A stretch of 64,000 nucleotides of DNA from Epilithonimonas zeae (GCF_023278365.1 NZ_CP075338.1:1612001-1676000); one strand, 5' to 3'. Counted from the stretch's first letter, positions 15,938 to 25,392 are shown. A program made the numbers and translations. Notes: generated from the sequence alone by a model not told the origin.

Positions 15938-16945
15938 ATGCGTAATTCATTATATCTCATAACCTTAGGAACGTTAATTATTTCTTGCGGAACACAACAA
16001 AAAACTGCAAAAAAAATTAGTCCAACGCTTCCCAATGCTCCAAAACCAATTGTTCAGGTAAAAAAACCGGAAATAAAAGAGGAAGACGGAGAATATTACA
16101 GAGTTAATATTGCTGATATTACTAAGAATGACAACACTGCAAGTTATGGTTCTATTGTAAGTGCAAACCCTGCAGGATTCAAAATTGTAAAAACTTATTT
16201 TCCTGCTATTGGACAAAATTTCAGACAGAGATATGTAATTTTACATTACACTGTTCTTAATGATGAGAAATCTATCGCAACTTTGACACAGCAATCCGTA
16301 AGCGCCCATTATCTAGTAAGTACGCTTCCTGACAAAGAAATTTATCAATTGGTGGATGAAAACAAAAGGTCTTACCATGCAGGCGTTAGCAATTGGAGAA
16401 AAGACCAAAACCTGAACGACACCTCTATAGGAATTGAAATTGTAAATCTTGGTTACACAACAGATTCTTTGAATAACCGTGTTTTTTACCCTTATCCAGA
16501 AGAACAGTTCAAAAAAGTGGCAGCTTTGGTAAAAGATATTGTGACGAGATATAATATTCCGCCAACTAATATTTTAGCCCATTCTGATATTGCGCCAACC
16601 AGGAAACAAGATCCAGGTCCACTTTTCCCTTGGAAAAGGCTTTATGATGAATATCAAATCGGGATGTGGTATGATGAAACAGCGAAGCAAACTTTCCTCA
16701 ATCAAATATTAACAACCAACGATATTGCCTTACAATACAATAATCCGGAATTTGTTTCTAAAATCCAGCAGCAATTGGTTCAGTTTGGATACACTTTGTC
16801 GGTTAATGGTGTTTGGGATAAAACAACAAAACAAACGATTGAGGCTTTCCAATTTCATTTCCGACCGAGCGATTACAGTGGAATTTTAGATGCAGAAACC
16901 TGGGCGATTTTGCAGGCTTTGATTCAGAAATATCCGCAAAAGTAG
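15938..16945 (+). CDS. N-acetylmuramoyl-L-alanine amidase (AmiD-like lipoprotein)
   Basis: A 335-residue predicted lipoprotein; the lipobox is LIISC with Cys17 as the lipidated residue. The Amidase_2 domain spans about residues 75-235 and carries the zinc-site pattern: His in VILHYTVLND, then His and Asp in ILAHSDIAPTRKQDPGPLFPW, as in E. coli AmiD. A peptidoglycan-binding domain (PG_binding_1) covers about residues 268-335, with GYTLSVNGVWDKTT. It cleaves between N-acetylmuramic acid and L-alanine of wall fragments, probably for recycling, from the inner face of the outer membrane. The stop codon is immediately followed by the ATG of the next gene. Confidence 0.92.
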   Translation: MRNSLYLITLGTLIISCGTQQKTAKKISPTLPNAPKPIVQVKKPEIKEEDGEYYRVNIADITKNDNTASYGSIVSANPAGFKIVKTYFPAIGQNFRQRYVILHYTVLNDEKSIATLTQQSVSAHYLVSTLPDKEIYQLVDENKRSYHAGVSNWRKDQNLNDTSIGIEIVNLGYTTDSLNNRVFYPYPEEQFKKVAALVKDIVTRYNIPPTNILAHSDIAPTRKQDPGPLFPWKRLYDEYQIGMWYDETAKQTFLNQILTTNDIALQYNNPEFVSKIQQQLVQFGYTLSVNGVWDKTTKQTIEAFQFHFRPSDYSGILDAETWAILQALIQKYPQK

Positions 16946-17491
16946 ATGAACATTACTTTAAAAACCGAGAGGCTTACTTTAAGACCTATTTCTGAAAGTG
17001 ATATTGAAAACATTTATAACTTACAAAGTTTAGAAGAAACTGCTAAATATAACACTTCCAAAATTCCCGAAAATCTCAACGAAACTAAAATCACAGTTGA
17101 GAATTGGATTCTTGAAAATGACCAAGAGAATCCTAAGAAATTCACATTTGCGATTGATTTGACAGATGATGAAAAATTCATTGGATTGATTGGAATCAAT
17201 TTAGGAAAAGAACATTATCGAAATGCGGAAATCTGGTTTCAGTTTGATTATAGATTTTGGAATAAAGGTTACGCAACAGAAAGCTTAAGGAAAATCATTG
17301 AATTTGGTTTCGAAGCCTTGAAGCTTCATAGGATTGAAGCTGGTTGTGCCGTTGATAATATTGGTTCATTCAGTGTTTTAGAAAAAGTTGGAATGTTTCG
17401 AGAAGCTCATACCAGGCAATTGCTTCCACTTAAATCTGGTTGGTCAGATAATTATGGTTATGCGATTTTATCTACTGATGAGCGAAAATGA
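16946..17491 (+). CDS. GNAT family N-acetyltransferase (RimJ/RimL-like)
   Basis: A 181-residue Acetyltransf_3 protein. It opens with LKTERLTLRPISESDIENIY, typical of the RimJ/RimL/YdaF subgroup. It contains FIGLIGINLG, EIWFQFDYRFWNKGYATESLRKII (the acetyl-CoA pyrophosphate-binding loop is around NKGYATE) and LHRIEAGCAVDNIGSFSVLEKVGM. The acceptor could be a protein N-terminus or a small amine; not decidable here. The ATG follows the amidase stop with no gap, so expression depends on the amidase transcript. Confidence 0.88.
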   Translation: MNITLKTERLTLRPISESDIENIYNLQSLEETAKYNTSKIPENLNETKITVENWILENDQENPKKFTFAIDLTDDEKFIGLIGINLGKEHYRNAEIWFQFDYRFWNKGYATESLRKIIEFGFEALKLHRIEAGCAVDNIGSFSVLEKVGMFREAHTRQLLPLKSGWSDNYGYAILSTDERK

Positions 17492-17525
17492 ACAAGCCTC
17501 GAAAAATTAATTTCGAGGCTTGTTT
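17491..17525. terminator. Bidirectional terminator between the acetyltransferase and prmA
   Basis: A long perfect stem AACAAGCCTCGAAA / TTTCGAGGCTTGTT with A/T runs on both sides, between two convergent genes. Confidence 0.85.
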
Positions 17526-17540
17526 ATATTAATAAAAATC

Positions 17541-18368
17541 CTACTTACTCAACAAAAGAGAAACCCACTCTTCTCTCTGGATTTTCTTTTCAAGCTTCAG
17601 ATTTTGTTCGGTGCAAACTTCCAGAATATCATCAACGTCAAAGAAACAAAGTCCAGACAGCAACAATTTTCCGCCATCTTCCAAAACTGAAACGTAAGTC
17701 GGAATATCGGAAATCAGAATATTTCTGTTGATGTTCGCCAAGATGATCTCGAATTTTTCTTTGCCCAGATTATCAGCTGTTCCCAGTTCGATGTCCAATT
17801 CTACTTTGTTACGTTGTGCATTTTCTTTGGAATTTTCCACAGACCATTCATCGATGTCAATGGCAACGGTTCTTGCCGCCCCTTTTTGCTTGGCAAAAAT
17901 CGCTAAAACAGATGTTCCGCAACCCATATCAAGAACTTTTTTGTTATCCAAATCCATATCCAGCATCTGCTGAATCATCAAGTGCGTCGTAGGATGATGA
18001 CCTGTTCCAAAAGACATTTTTGGCTGAATCACAATCTCGTGCATTTGTGGATTTGGTTCGTGGAATTCTGCTCGGATAAGGACTTTATCTTCAACATTAA
18101 TCGGCGAAAAATTCTTTTCCCATTCTTCGTTCCAATTAATGTTCGGCATCTCCTCGTAGGTGTATGAAATCTCCACTTCTTCATTTTGCAGAAGGTAAAT
18201 ATTTTTCAAATCCTCTTCTTTAAAAAGGTCTTTTTGGATATAACCAAGAATACCGTCATATTCTTCTGTGAAGCTGTCAAAACCGATTTCTATCAGTTCT
18301 GCCATCAATATTTCGTTCCAGGGCTGGAGAGGTTTTATTTTGAAATTGAATTCCAGGTAAAGTGCCAT
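17541..18368 (-). CDS. prmA: Ribosomal protein L11 methyltransferase
   Basis: A 275-residue SAM-dependent methyltransferase that trimethylates ribosomal protein L11. The N-terminal ferredoxin-like L11-binding domain covers about residues 1-85; the Rossmann methyltransferase domain follows. Motifs are PKMSFGTGHHPTTHL (about residue 118), the SAM loop VLDMGCGTSVLAIFA (about 145) and IILANINRNIL (about 209), which holds the Asn-rich catalytic loop of PrmA. Length is typical of the family. It stands alone between a terminator and a palindromic spacer. Confidence 0.93.
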   Translation of the reverse strand: MALYLEFNFKIKPLQPWNEILMAELIEIGFDSFTEEYDGILGYIQKDLFKEEDLKNIYLLQNEEVEISYTYEEMPNINWNEEWEKNFSPINVEDKVLIRAEFHEPNPQMHEIVIQPKMSFGTGHHPTTHLMIQQMLDMDLDNKKVLDMGCGTSVLAIFAKQKGAARTVAIDIDEWSVENSKENAQRNKVELDIELGTADNLGKEKFEIILANINRNILISDIPTYVSVLEDGGKLLLSGLCFFDVDDILEVCTEQNLKLEKKIQREEWVSLLLSK

Positions 18369-18421
18369 TGTATAATTTTTTGCAAATTTAGGTTATTTTA
18401 AATTTTACGAAAATGAGAGTT

Positions 18422-18559
18422 CAACACAAAGGCACGAAGAAGTAATCTATAAAACCTGTTTTGAGGCACAAGGAATTATTTTCAATAATTAAGAAAAATT
18501 TTAATTTCCTAGTGCCTTAAAGCATCATTTAAATAAAAAGGTCTTGTGCCTTTGTGTTA
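18422..18559. repeat. Nested inverted repeat (CACAAAGGCAC family)
   Basis: The spacer downstream of the TonB receptor has outer arms TCAACACAAAGGCACGAAGA (18422-18441) and TCTTGTGCCTTTGTGTTAA (18542-18560). Inside them is a second pair (GAGGCACAAGGAA / TTTCCTAGTGCCTT). It could act as an RNA hairpin or terminator. A related palindrome lies at 26625-26706. Confidence 0.7.
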
Positions 18560-18561
18560 AA

Positions 18562-20361
18562 CTAATTCATCTTAATCTGATATGTAAATCCAACATGGAA
18601 CCAGCGTCCAGGCATCGGAACCAGATTGGTTTCCACGTATTTTGCATTCGTCAAATTATTGATGAGAACATAGAAATTTAAATCTTTGTATCGGAAATTA
18701 AGTTGTTCATCCAACGTATTGTAGCTTCCGAGATTCACGCGCTCCGTATATCTGTAAATCAACTGATTGCTGAAAAACTTCAAAAATTTAACATCTACCT
18801 GACCAACAAATTGATGTCTCAAATTCTGCAAGGCATATCTGGATAACTCCTGATTTTTATATTGATTATCAAGATAAGTGTAATTCAATCTATAATTTAA
18901 AAAGTCAAATAATTGATGTTTAAATTCAGTTTCAAAACCTTTCAGATTGATTTTTCCAACATTTTCGGCAGTCCAAATACTTTCCGGAGTCTGTTTCAGC
19001 CAATCGATACCGTTATTAGTATTTCTAATAAATCCACTGACTTTCGCAAATATCTTCTGATTCTGGAAACGGTAACCTACTTCCGAAGACACTGAGTTTT
19101 CAGGTATCAAATTAGGATTTCCTTTCTCAGTAGGACTCACATAATACAAATCCGTGAAAGTCGGAATCCTGAACCCTTTAGAAATTGCGCCAAAGATTTT
19201 ATGATTTTGATTAAATACATAACCCACATCCACGCCAGGATAAAAGAAATTCTGACCCGAATAATTTGCCCAACTTGCACCAGGATTGACTTCCAATTTT
19301 TGATTAAAAAATTTGAATTGATGGTCAAAAAACACCTGACTGACATCTCTTTTTCGCTCTCCAAGATTGTTGCTGGACAAAAATTCTCTTCGGAAATCCA
19401 CACCAACATTGGTTGTTCCGAGTGATGATTCATAACTCGCATTCACGGTTCCGCCAACATTATTGCCGATGTGCATATTTCTGTACCCAGCAGGATTTGA
19501 ACGTGTGTAAAGGTACATATCCTGTCCTCTTCGCCAATAAACACTAGAGTTGACAGACAATTGATTAAATTTCTGCTGATACTGCAAACTCACCACCGAA
19601 GCCTGGGTTTCCTCGTACTGATTAATCGCAGACGGTGATGCGTAAAAACCATTCGCACCAAATTTCTTCTCAGAAAAACCAGCCTGCAAGCTTATACTTC
19701 CTTCGTCCAGTTTTAATTTATTTTGATAGAAGAAATTCCTGATTTGATAATCTGTATTGAATCTGTAACCGTCCGAAGCGCCATTGCTCAGCGTCAGAAG
19801 ATTGGTAAATTTTTCCGAACCGAATGTCGCCGAAGCCGACAAATCATAAGTCTTGAAATCGCCACCTTGTGCTTTGATCGTCACATTTTCTTCAGCAGAA
19901 GATTTCGTAACAATATTGATGACACCTGCGAAAACATTCTGACCGTAGAGTTTTGCCGATGAACCTTTCATAATTTCAATCCTTTCAACCGCCGAAATAT
20001 CAAACGGAATATTGAATGTGTTATGACCCGTCTGAGAATCATTCATCCTGATGCCATTAATCAAAATCAAAACCTGCTCAAACGAACTTCCCCGAATCGA
20101 AATATCACTCTGAACTCCATTGGAACCTCGTCGTCTGATATCCAATCCCGAATGTAACTGCAACAATTCATCAATGCTTGTTGCCGGACTATTCTCGATT
20201 TGTTGTTTGGTTATAACAGTCACATTTTCATTCACATCATTGTACGGAATCGACAAAAATCGACCTTGTAAATTGACCTCATCGATTTCATTTTCTTTAT
20301 TCTGCGCAAAGGCGTTGATTGATAAAACGACAGCTGACAAAGCCACAATTATTTTCTTCAT
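18562..20361 (-). CDS. TonB-dependent outer membrane receptor (BtuB-like)
   Basis: A 599-residue outer-membrane transporter. The signal peptide ends around residue 19 (INAFA). The plug domain (about residues 45-155) has VITKQQIENSPATSIDELL, LDIRRRGSNGVQSDISIRG and VERIEIMKGSSAKLYG. The rest is a 22-strand barrel type, ending in an aromatic-rich strand (WFHVGFTYQIKMN). No N-terminal carboxypeptidase-like domain. The plug resembles cobalamin/siderophore receptors such as BtuB. There is no cobalamin riboswitch in the 123-base upstream region and no neighbouring uptake genes, so the ligand is unknown. A -7 motif TATATTTG is at 20398-20391 (minus). Confidence 0.85.
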   Translation of the reverse strand: MKKIIVALSAVVLSINAFAQNKENEIDEVNLQGRFLSIPYNDVNENVTVITKQQIENSPATSIDELLQLHSGLDIRRRGSNGVQSDISIRGSSFEQVLILINGIRMNDSQTGHNTFNIPFDISAVERIEIMKGSSAKLYGQNVFAGVINIVTKSSAEENVTIKAQGGDFKTYDLSASATFGSEKFTNLLTLSNGASDGYRFNTDYQIRNFFYQNKLKLDEGSISLQAGFSEKKFGANGFYASPSAINQYEETQASVVSLQYQQKFNQLSVNSSVYWRRGQDMYLYTRSNPAGYRNMHIGNNVGGTVNASYESSLGTTNVGVDFRREFLSSNNLGERKRDVSQVFFDHQFKFFNQKLEVNPGASWANYSGQNFFYPGVDVGYVFNQNHKIFGAISKGFRIPTFTDLYYVSPTEKGNPNLIPENSVSSEVGYRFQNQKIFAKVSGFIRNTNNGIDWLKQTPESIWTAENVGKINLKGFETEFKHQLFDFLNYRLNYTYLDNQYKNQELSRYALQNLRHQFVGQVDVKFLKFFSNQLIYRYTERVNLGSYNTLDEQLNFRYKDLNFYVLINNLTNAKYVETNLVPMPGRWFHVGFTYQIKMN

Positions 20362-20390
20362 AGTTTAATTTCCTTTCAGATAATCGGGCG

Positions 20391-20398
20391 CAAATATA
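20391..20398 (-). promoter_or_regulatory. Probable -7 element of the TonB receptor gene
   Basis: TATATTTG on the minus strand, 30 bases upstream of the start codon. No good TTG at 19-20 bases, which may mean the gene needs an activator. Confidence 0.5.
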
Positions 20399-20489
20399 GA
20401 GATTCACCCGAGTTAAGCTACTAAAATTTATTAAGAAAATCTTAATAGTTTAAATCCAAAAACTTACCCGAAAACGATTAAATTTTGCG

Positions 20490-20497
20490 TAATTTTG
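20490..20497 (+). promoter_or_regulatory. Possible -7 element of uvrA
   Basis: TAATTTTG fits TAnnTTTG, 17 bases before the chosen uvrA ATG. No clear upstream TTG; used mainly to prefer the 20515 start. No recognisable LexA site was seen. Confidence 0.4.
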
Positions 20498-20514
20498 TGG
20501 GTCTTATTTTTACT

Positions 20515-23304
20515 ATGGCTACAACAACCGACATCGATATCAAGAAATTTCTTTTCGTTAAAAACGCACACCTTAACAACCTGAAAAACATAGATGTTCT
20601 GATTCCAAAGAACAAGCTGATTGTGATTACAGGCGTATCGGGAAGTGGAAAATCGTCTTTGGCTTTCGACACGATCTATGCGGAAGGGCAAAGGCGTTAT
20701 GTGGAAAGTTTAAGCTCCTACGCACGTCAGTTTTTAGGTAAATTGGAGAAACCGAAGATTGATGACATCAAAGGATTGGCGCCATCAATTGCAATTCAGC
20801 AAAAGGTAATTTCGTCCAATCCACGTTCTACGGTTGGAACTTCTACGGAGATTTACGATTATATGAAATTGCTGTTTGCGAGGGTTGGAAGAACTTATTC
20901 CCCTGTTTCGGGAGAAGAAGTGAAGAAAGACAGCGTGACAGATGTGATTGATTACATCAAGACATCTAAAAAAGACTCAACCTTTTTACTTTTGACGCCC
21001 TTGACATTTGAAAAAGAAATATTTGCTGAATTGCTCAAAACCCTTAAAGTTTCAGGATTCACGAGGTTAGAAGTAAATGGAAATCTTGCCGGGATTGAGG
21101 ATTTGGAATCTTTCGGATTCACGCCGGAAAAAGATATGACGATTAATTTGGTCATCGATAGATTCAGTTATGAGGAAGATGAGAATTTCCTGCAACGTTT
21201 GGCAGACTCTATCCAAATGGCTTTCTACGAAGGTCACGGCTATTGTTCACTTAAAAATACAGACACAGGAAAAATTCGTGAATTCTCAAATAAATTTGAA
21301 TTAGACGGCATCGTTTTCAACGAACCAAATGTTCATTATTTCAGCTTCAACAATCCTTACGGCGCTTGTCCGACTTGTGAGGGTTATGGAAAAGTGATTG
21401 GAATTGATGAAGATTTGGTAATTCCAAACAAAAACCTTTCGCTTCACGAGGATGCAGTTGCTTCCTGGAAAGGCGAAAGTATGAGCGAATGGAAAAAGGA
21501 TTTTATCAAAAAAGCTAAGGATTTCCCTATCCATAAGCCTTATTATCAATTAACCAAAGAACAGAAACAATATCTGTGGAAAGGCGACAAAAGCAGAAAT
21601 TTCCCAAGCATTGATAATTTTTTCAAAATGCTGGAGGAAAATCTTTATAAAATCCAGTATAGAGTAATGCTTTCCCGCTACCGTGGAAAAACACTTTGCC
21701 ACGAGTGTGAAGGTCTTAGATTGCGAGAAGAAACCAGTTGGGTAAAAATCGATGGACACAATATCCAGTCGATGATTGAATTGCCTTTGGACGAGTTGCT
21801 TCCATTAATCAAATCTTTAAAGCTCAACGATCACGACAGAGAAATATCGAAACGATTGACTTACGAAATAGAAACCAGATTAGAGTTTTTGACGAAAGTT
21901 GGTTTGGGTTATTTGACTCTAAACAGAACCTCGAACACGCTTTCCGGTGGAGAAAGTCAGAGAATTAATCTTGCGACTAGTTTAGGAAGTTCATTGGTCG
22001 GTTCGATTTATATTTTGGATGAACCGAGTATTGGTCTGCATTCCCGAGATACCGAAAATCTGATTGGTGTTTTGAAACAATTGCGCGATTTAGGAAATAC
22101 AGTAATCGTTGTAGAACACGATGAAGATGTAATGCGGGAAGCCGATTACATCATCGATATTGGTCCGGAAGCGGGTTATCTTGGTGGAGATTTGGTTTTC
22201 AGCGGCGATTATAAGGAAATGATGAAAGCGGATACTTTGACCGCAAAATATCTGAATGGCGATTTGGAAATTGAAGTTCCCACAAAACGAAGAAAAACAA
22301 AAGAATACATCGCAATAAAAGGTGCTCGTCAAAATAACCTGAAGAATGTTGACGTCAATGTTCCATTGGAATGTCTGACAGTTATCACTGGCGTTTCCGG
22401 AAGTGGAAAATCGACTTTGATGAAAGAAGTGATGACGAATGCGATTCAGATTCAGTTGGGAATGGGTGGAAAAAAAGCGGATTACGATTCGGTGGAATTT
22501 CCTTCAAAATTGATTCAGAATATCGAATTAATTGACCAAAATCCTATTGGAAAATCGTCCCGCTCTAATCCTGTTACTTATTTGAAAGCATACGATGACA
22601 TCCGTGACCTTTTTGCGAAACAGAAATCTGCAAAAGTTCAGGGTCTGAAACCAAAGCATTTTTCTTTCAACGTAGATGGCGGAAGATGTGACGAATGTAA
22701 AGGTGACGGAGTAATCACCGTTTCAATGCAGTTTATGGCGGACATCGAGCTGGAATGTGAACATTGCCACGGCACACGTTTCAAAAAAGAAATTCTCGAG
22801 ATCAAATACGACGAGAAAAATATTTCGGATATCCTTCATATGACCGTTGACGAAGCGTTGGAATTCTTCAAGGAAAACCACGAAGAGAAAATAGCAACCA
22901 AATTAAAACCTCTTCAGGATGTTGGTTTAGGTTATCTACAATTAGGTCAATCCTCTTCTACTCTTTCCGGAGGTGAAGCGCAGAGAGTGAAGTTAGCCTC
23001 TTTCCTTGTGAAAGGTGTAACGACGGACAAAACGTTATTTGTATTTGATGAACCGTCAACAGGTTTGCATTTCCACGATATCAAAAAATTATTAAAATCG
23101 CTTCAGGCATTGATAGAATTAGGACATTCCGTTGTAGTAATTGAGCATCAGCCTGATATTATCAAATGTGCCGACCACATTATCGACGTTGGTCCCAATG
23201 CCGGAAAATACGGTGGCGAGATTGTTTTTACGGGAACACCTGAAGATTTGATTAAAGAGAAAAAGTCTTTTACAGCGAAGTATATTGCGGAGAAATTAAA
23301 ATAA
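20515..23304 (+). CDS. uvrA: Excinuclease ABC subunit A
   Basis: A 929-residue DNA damage sensor of nucleotide excision repair with two ABC ATPase modules. Walker A motifs are [10 protein letters not shown] (near residue 43) and [10 protein letters not shown] (near 630). Signature motifs are LSGGESQR and LSGGEAQR. Zinc-finger cysteines are visible in CPTCEGYGK and CHECEGLRL of the first module and in CDECKGDG and CEHCHGTRF of the second. I start at ATG 20515; the longer frame from 20485 would begin upstream of the putative -7 element TAATTTTG at 20490-20497. It is divergent from the TonB receptor and is followed by a terminator. Confidence 0.97.
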   Translation: MATTTDIDIKKFLFVKNAHLNNLKNIDVLIPKNKLIVITGVSGSGKSSLAFDTIYAEGQRRYVESLSSYARQFLGKLEKPKIDDIKGLAPSIAIQQKVISSNPRSTVGTSTEIYDYMKLLFARVGRTYSPVSGEEVKKDSVTDVIDYIKTSKKDSTFLLLTPLTFEKEIFAELLKTLKVSGFTRLEVNGNLAGIEDLESFGFTPEKDMTINLVIDRFSYEEDENFLQRLADSIQMAFYEGHGYCSLKNTDTGKIREFSNKFELDGIVFNEPNVHYFSFNNPYGACPTCEGYGKVIGIDEDLVIPNKNLSLHEDAVASWKGESMSEWKKDFIKKAKDFPIHKPYYQLTKEQKQYLWKGDKSRNFPSIDNFFKMLEENLYKIQYRVMLSRYRGKTLCHECEGLRLREETSWVKIDGHNIQSMIELPLDELLPLIKSLKLNDHDREISKRLTYEIETRLEFLTKVGLGYLTLNRTSNTLSGGESQRINLATSLGSSLVGSIYILDEPSIGLHSRDTENLIGVLKQLRDLGNTVIVVEHDEDVMREADYIIDIGPEAGYLGGDLVFSGDYKEMMKADTLTAKYLNGDLEIEVPTKRRKTKEYIAIKGARQNNLKNVDVNVPLECLTVITGVSGSGKSTLMKEVMTNAIQIQLGMGGKKADYDSVEFPSKLIQNIELIDQNPIGKSSRSNPVTYLKAYDDIRDLFAKQKSAKVQGLKPKHFSFNVDGGRCDECKGDGVITVSMQFMADIELECEHCHGTRFKKEILEIKYDEKNISDILHMTVDEALEFFKENHEEKIATKLKPLQDVGLGYLQLGQSSSTLSGGEAQRVKLASFLVKGVTTDKTLFVFDEPSTGLHFHDIKKLLKSLQALIELGHSVVVIEHQPDIIKCADHIIDVGPNAGKYGGEIVFTGTPEDLIKEKKSFTAKYIAEKLK

Positions 23305-23305
23305 A

Positions 23306-23335
23306 AAAGAGAGTCATTACGACTCTCTTTCTTTT
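23306..23335. terminator. Bidirectional terminator after uvrA
   Basis: Stem AAAGAGAGTC-ATTAC-GACTCTCTTT with A and T runs on the two sides, between two convergent genes. Confidence 0.85.
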
Positions 23336-23969
23336 ATAGGTTATATAAAAACGGACTCTTCTTAAAATAAGTTTCATCTTCAATCTGAGAAATCAGGAAT
23401 TCCGATAAATCATTAGCACTAATATTTTCACCAATGCAATCATATAAATTAGTTTCAGTTTTAAAACTTTCATCAGTCTGAATTATCAGAGGTAATCTTA
23501 CCAAGGTCCAATCCTGATTACTTTCTACCAGAAGTTCATATTCTTTTTGTTTATCCAAAGTTGTTTCAGGATAATTCTGATACATCCATTCGGTAGCCAT
23601 TTTTACTTTTCCATTCTTGTTATCAAACGGAGTGTTGACATTCAATCCTGTTATCACGATGTATCTTTTGATTCTGTTAGAATTCATAGACTGAATAACA
23701 TTCTTTGTTGAATCAGAAAATATTGATTTTTCTCCTTTTGGCTGACCGATTGTACTAATTACAGCGTCGCAAGTTTCTATTAATTCATTTATAGAATCAT
23801 AATCCCTTGCATCGCCTTTTACAACTTCAATTAATGGATTTTGGTTAGAAAAATTATCTGGATTTCTTAATAGTAATTTGATTTGGTAACCTTTTTCAAT
23901 AAGTTTCTTTACAAGAAAGCTTCCTGCCTTTCCTGTTCCGCCAATCAAGGCGATTTTATATAGTTTCAT
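23334..23969 (-). CDS. NAD(P)-binding NmrA/SDR-like protein
   Basis: A 211-residue Rossmann-fold protein of the atypical short-chain dehydrogenase group (NmrA/SDR5-like). The dinucleotide-binding loop is IALIGGTGKAGSFLVKKL at residues 7-24, followed by LLLRNPDNF and GDARDYDSINELIETCDAVISTIGQP. It has WTLVRLPLII near residue 153. The Tyr-x-x-x-Lys catalytic pair of classical SDRs is not obvious, so it may be a sensor or reductase of unknown substrate. Single gene; no informative neighbours. Confidence 0.8.
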   Translation of the reverse strand: MKLYKIALIGGTGKAGSFLVKKLIEKGYQIKLLLRNPDNFSNQNPLIEVVKGDARDYDSINELIETCDAVISTIGQPKGEKSIFSDSTKNVIQSMNSNRIKRYIVITGLNVNTPFDNKNGKVKMATEWMYQNYPETTLDKQKEYELLVESNQDWTLVRLPLIIQTDESFKTETNLYDCIGENISANDLSEFLISQIEDETYFKKSPFLYNL

Positions 23970-24243
23970 AATGTTCTCTTTATTATATTAGAAAATAAAA
24001 AATTGTGGGAATCAACGGATTTGATTCCTAATATTTCAGGCCTTTATAGAAACAAGGCTGATAAAATGTGATATTTTATAAAGAGATTGTAATGGAGCAA
24101 AAATATAAAATTATTTTACATTTTCACAGAAAAGAGCATGATTATGAGTTATCCACAAAAAAATGTGGATAAGTATGAAATTTTAACATTTAGTTTACAA
24201 ATGGTATGGTTTTTATTTCTAAATTTACAATAGGATTTAGGAA
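23970..24243. other. Gene-free AT-rich region with paired DnaA boxes
   Basis: No ORF of coding character is visible on either strand. The only clear feature is the palindrome of two perfect DnaA boxes at 24149-24172. The following 70 bases are A/T-rich with a near-consensus -7 motif TAAATTTA (24220-24227) before a short ORF. Confidence 0.5.
24149..24172. promoter_or_regulatory. Head-to-head perfect DnaA boxes
   Basis: TTATCCACA (24149-24157), six A, then TGTGGATAA (24164-24172). Both halves are exact DnaA boxes in opposite orientation. The element could also fold as a hairpin, but there is no T run, so it is not a terminator. It may bind DnaA for regulation or titration; an origin is possible but not supported by gene orientation. 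Confidence 0.5.
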
Positions 24244-24309
24244 ATGATTACAAAATTTGCTTTTGACCCAATCGGAATTACTCAAATTAAATTTGATATA
24301 AAAATTTAA
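24244..24309 (+). CDS. Possible 21-residue peptide gene
   Basis: An ATG-initiated ORF of 21 codons (MITKFAFDPIGITQIKFDIK plus Ile) sits between a near-consensus -7 motif (24220-24227) and an intrinsic terminator that begins at its stop codon. AGGA is present 8-13 bases before the ATG. The tight packing of promoter, ORF and terminator in otherwise empty DNA is what suggests a real transcript. It could equally be a non-coding RNA. I recognise no family. Confidence 0.35.
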   Translation: MITKFAFDPIGITQIKFDIKI

Positions 24310-24337
24310 AGGATAGCATTGTCGGCTGTCCTTTTTT
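24306..24337 (+). terminator. Intrinsic terminator without an annotated gene
   Basis: Stem AAAGGATAGC-ATTGTCG-GCTGTCCTTT followed by T6. It terminates a plus-strand transcript that must start in 23970-24300, where no ordinary gene exists. Confidence 0.75.
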
Positions 24338-24377
24338 GTTGTTGTTTAACTAAAAAAATGAGATGTTTTTATCTACT

Positions 24378-24406
24378 GAACCGGCTTCTAAAGAGTCGGT
24401 TCTTTT
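24378..24406 (+). terminator. Second hairpin with T run
   Basis: Stem GAACCG-GCTTCTAAAGAGT-CGGTTC followed by TTTT. It lies 40 bases after the previous terminator and may back it up or end another short RNA. Confidence 0.5.
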
Positions 24407-24442
24407 ATCTTCAAAACTTTTTAGCCTTTATTAAAAATAATT

Positions 24443-24516
24443 TTCTCGCAGGTTTTTTGATCAAGCAGTTTTATTTTAGCATTTTTAATCTGCGAAATCT
24501 GAACAATCTGCGAGAA
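24443..24516. repeat. Inverted repeat of the TCTCGCAGATT family
   Basis: Arms TTCTCGCAG (24443-24451) and CTGCGAGAA (24508-24516) surround about 56 A/T-rich bases. Similar arms at 2100-2129 and 32407-32477. Confidence 0.6.
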
Positions 24517-24545
24517 TTAAAATCTTAAAATCAATCATTATACAA

Positions 24546-24578
24546 AAAAAAGACTGTTTCTCTCGAAACAGTCCTTCT
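24546..24578 (-). terminator. Terminator after the YceI gene
   Basis: On the minus strand AGGACTGTTTCGAGAGAAACAGTCT is followed by a run of T, 20 bases beyond the stop codon. Confidence 0.85.
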
Positions 24579-24596
24579 TTCCATTTTCAGATTTTA

Positions 24597-25265
24597 TTAT
24601 TTAGCAGCATTCACATTGATGCCAATTTCGATGTCCTTGCTGATCATCCATTCAGCCGGATCCGTCTCGTCAGTCCCGAACTTGATTCCCCAATCTGCTC
24701 TGTTCACAGTAAACTTAGCTTCAATAGCCGCTTTACCTTCAGCAACAGTCACTTTCGCAGGGAAAGAAACGTTAAGTGTTTTTCCCAACAATGTCAAGTT
24801 TCCGCTCACAGTTTTGTTAGCACCAGCAACGGCATCTTTTGGAAGTTCTCCAGCCAAATCCGCTACAGAAGTAATTTTGAAATCAGAAGTTGGATTTTTA
24901 GTAACATTGAAGAAATCTTCATTCTTTAAGTGAGCTTCCAGGTCAGCCGGTTTTTTATCAGCCTCTGTTACAGACGCAGGATCAACTTTCAAAGTGGTCA
25001 TATCGATTACAAAATCTCCAGAAGTTACCGCATCATTTTCAACTGTAATTTCTCCAGATTTCAGGTTAAGTGTTCCCCATCTTGGTGCAAAACCTCCCTT
25101 GTGGAAAGCTTTCCAATCCACTTTTGATGTAGCCAAATCTACTTTGTAAGCTTCACCAGTTTTTGCTGCAACTTCCTGCGCATCTTTTACTGTTTCTTTT
25201 TTGTCGTTACAAGCTGTAAACATCAAAGCAGCGCTTGCCAATGCTAATACCGTTAATTTTTTCAT
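24597..25265 (-). CDS. YceI family lipid-binding lipoprotein
   Basis: A 222-residue predicted lipoprotein (lipobox LMFTAC, Cys19). The rest is the YceI lipocalin-like barrel: YKVDLATSKVDWKAFHKGGF, GTLNLKSGEI, FVIDMTTLKV, LKNEDFFNVTKNPTSDFKI, NLTLLGKTLNVSFPAKV and FTVNRADWGIKFG. YceI proteins bind polyisoprenoids or amphiphiles and respond to stress or pH in several bacteria. A single gene with its own terminator; the 475 bases upstream hold a dispersed repeat. Confidence 0.92.
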   Translation of the reverse strand: MKKLTVLALASAALMFTACNDKKETVKDAQEVAAKTGEAYKVDLATSKVDWKAFHKGGFAPRWGTLNLKSGEITVENDAVTSGDFVIDMTTLKVDPASVTEADKKPADLEAHLKNEDFFNVTKNPTSDFKITSVADLAGELPKDAVAGANKTVSGNLTLLGKTLNVSFPAKVTVAEGKAAIEAKFTVNRADWGIKFGTDETDPAEWMISKDIEIGINVNAAK

Positions 25266-25392
25266 AGATAATATTTTAAATTAATTATTGTTTTCTTGCA
25301 GAAAAAAAAGACCTTAAACCTAGACACCGCATTGATGTATATCAATAAAGTCTATCGCTTTAATTATTTCACCTTGTCGAATCTTTATATTT

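Noticed and set aside
20362-20484. Cobalamin riboswitch upstream of the BtuB-like receptor
   Set aside because: The region is only about 120 bases, AT-rich and lacks the conserved B12 box; no such element can be claimed.
23970-24596. Chromosomal origin of replication
   Set aside because: Only two DnaA boxes are present and gene orientation does not diverge around the site, so I report a DnaA-box element but not oriC.
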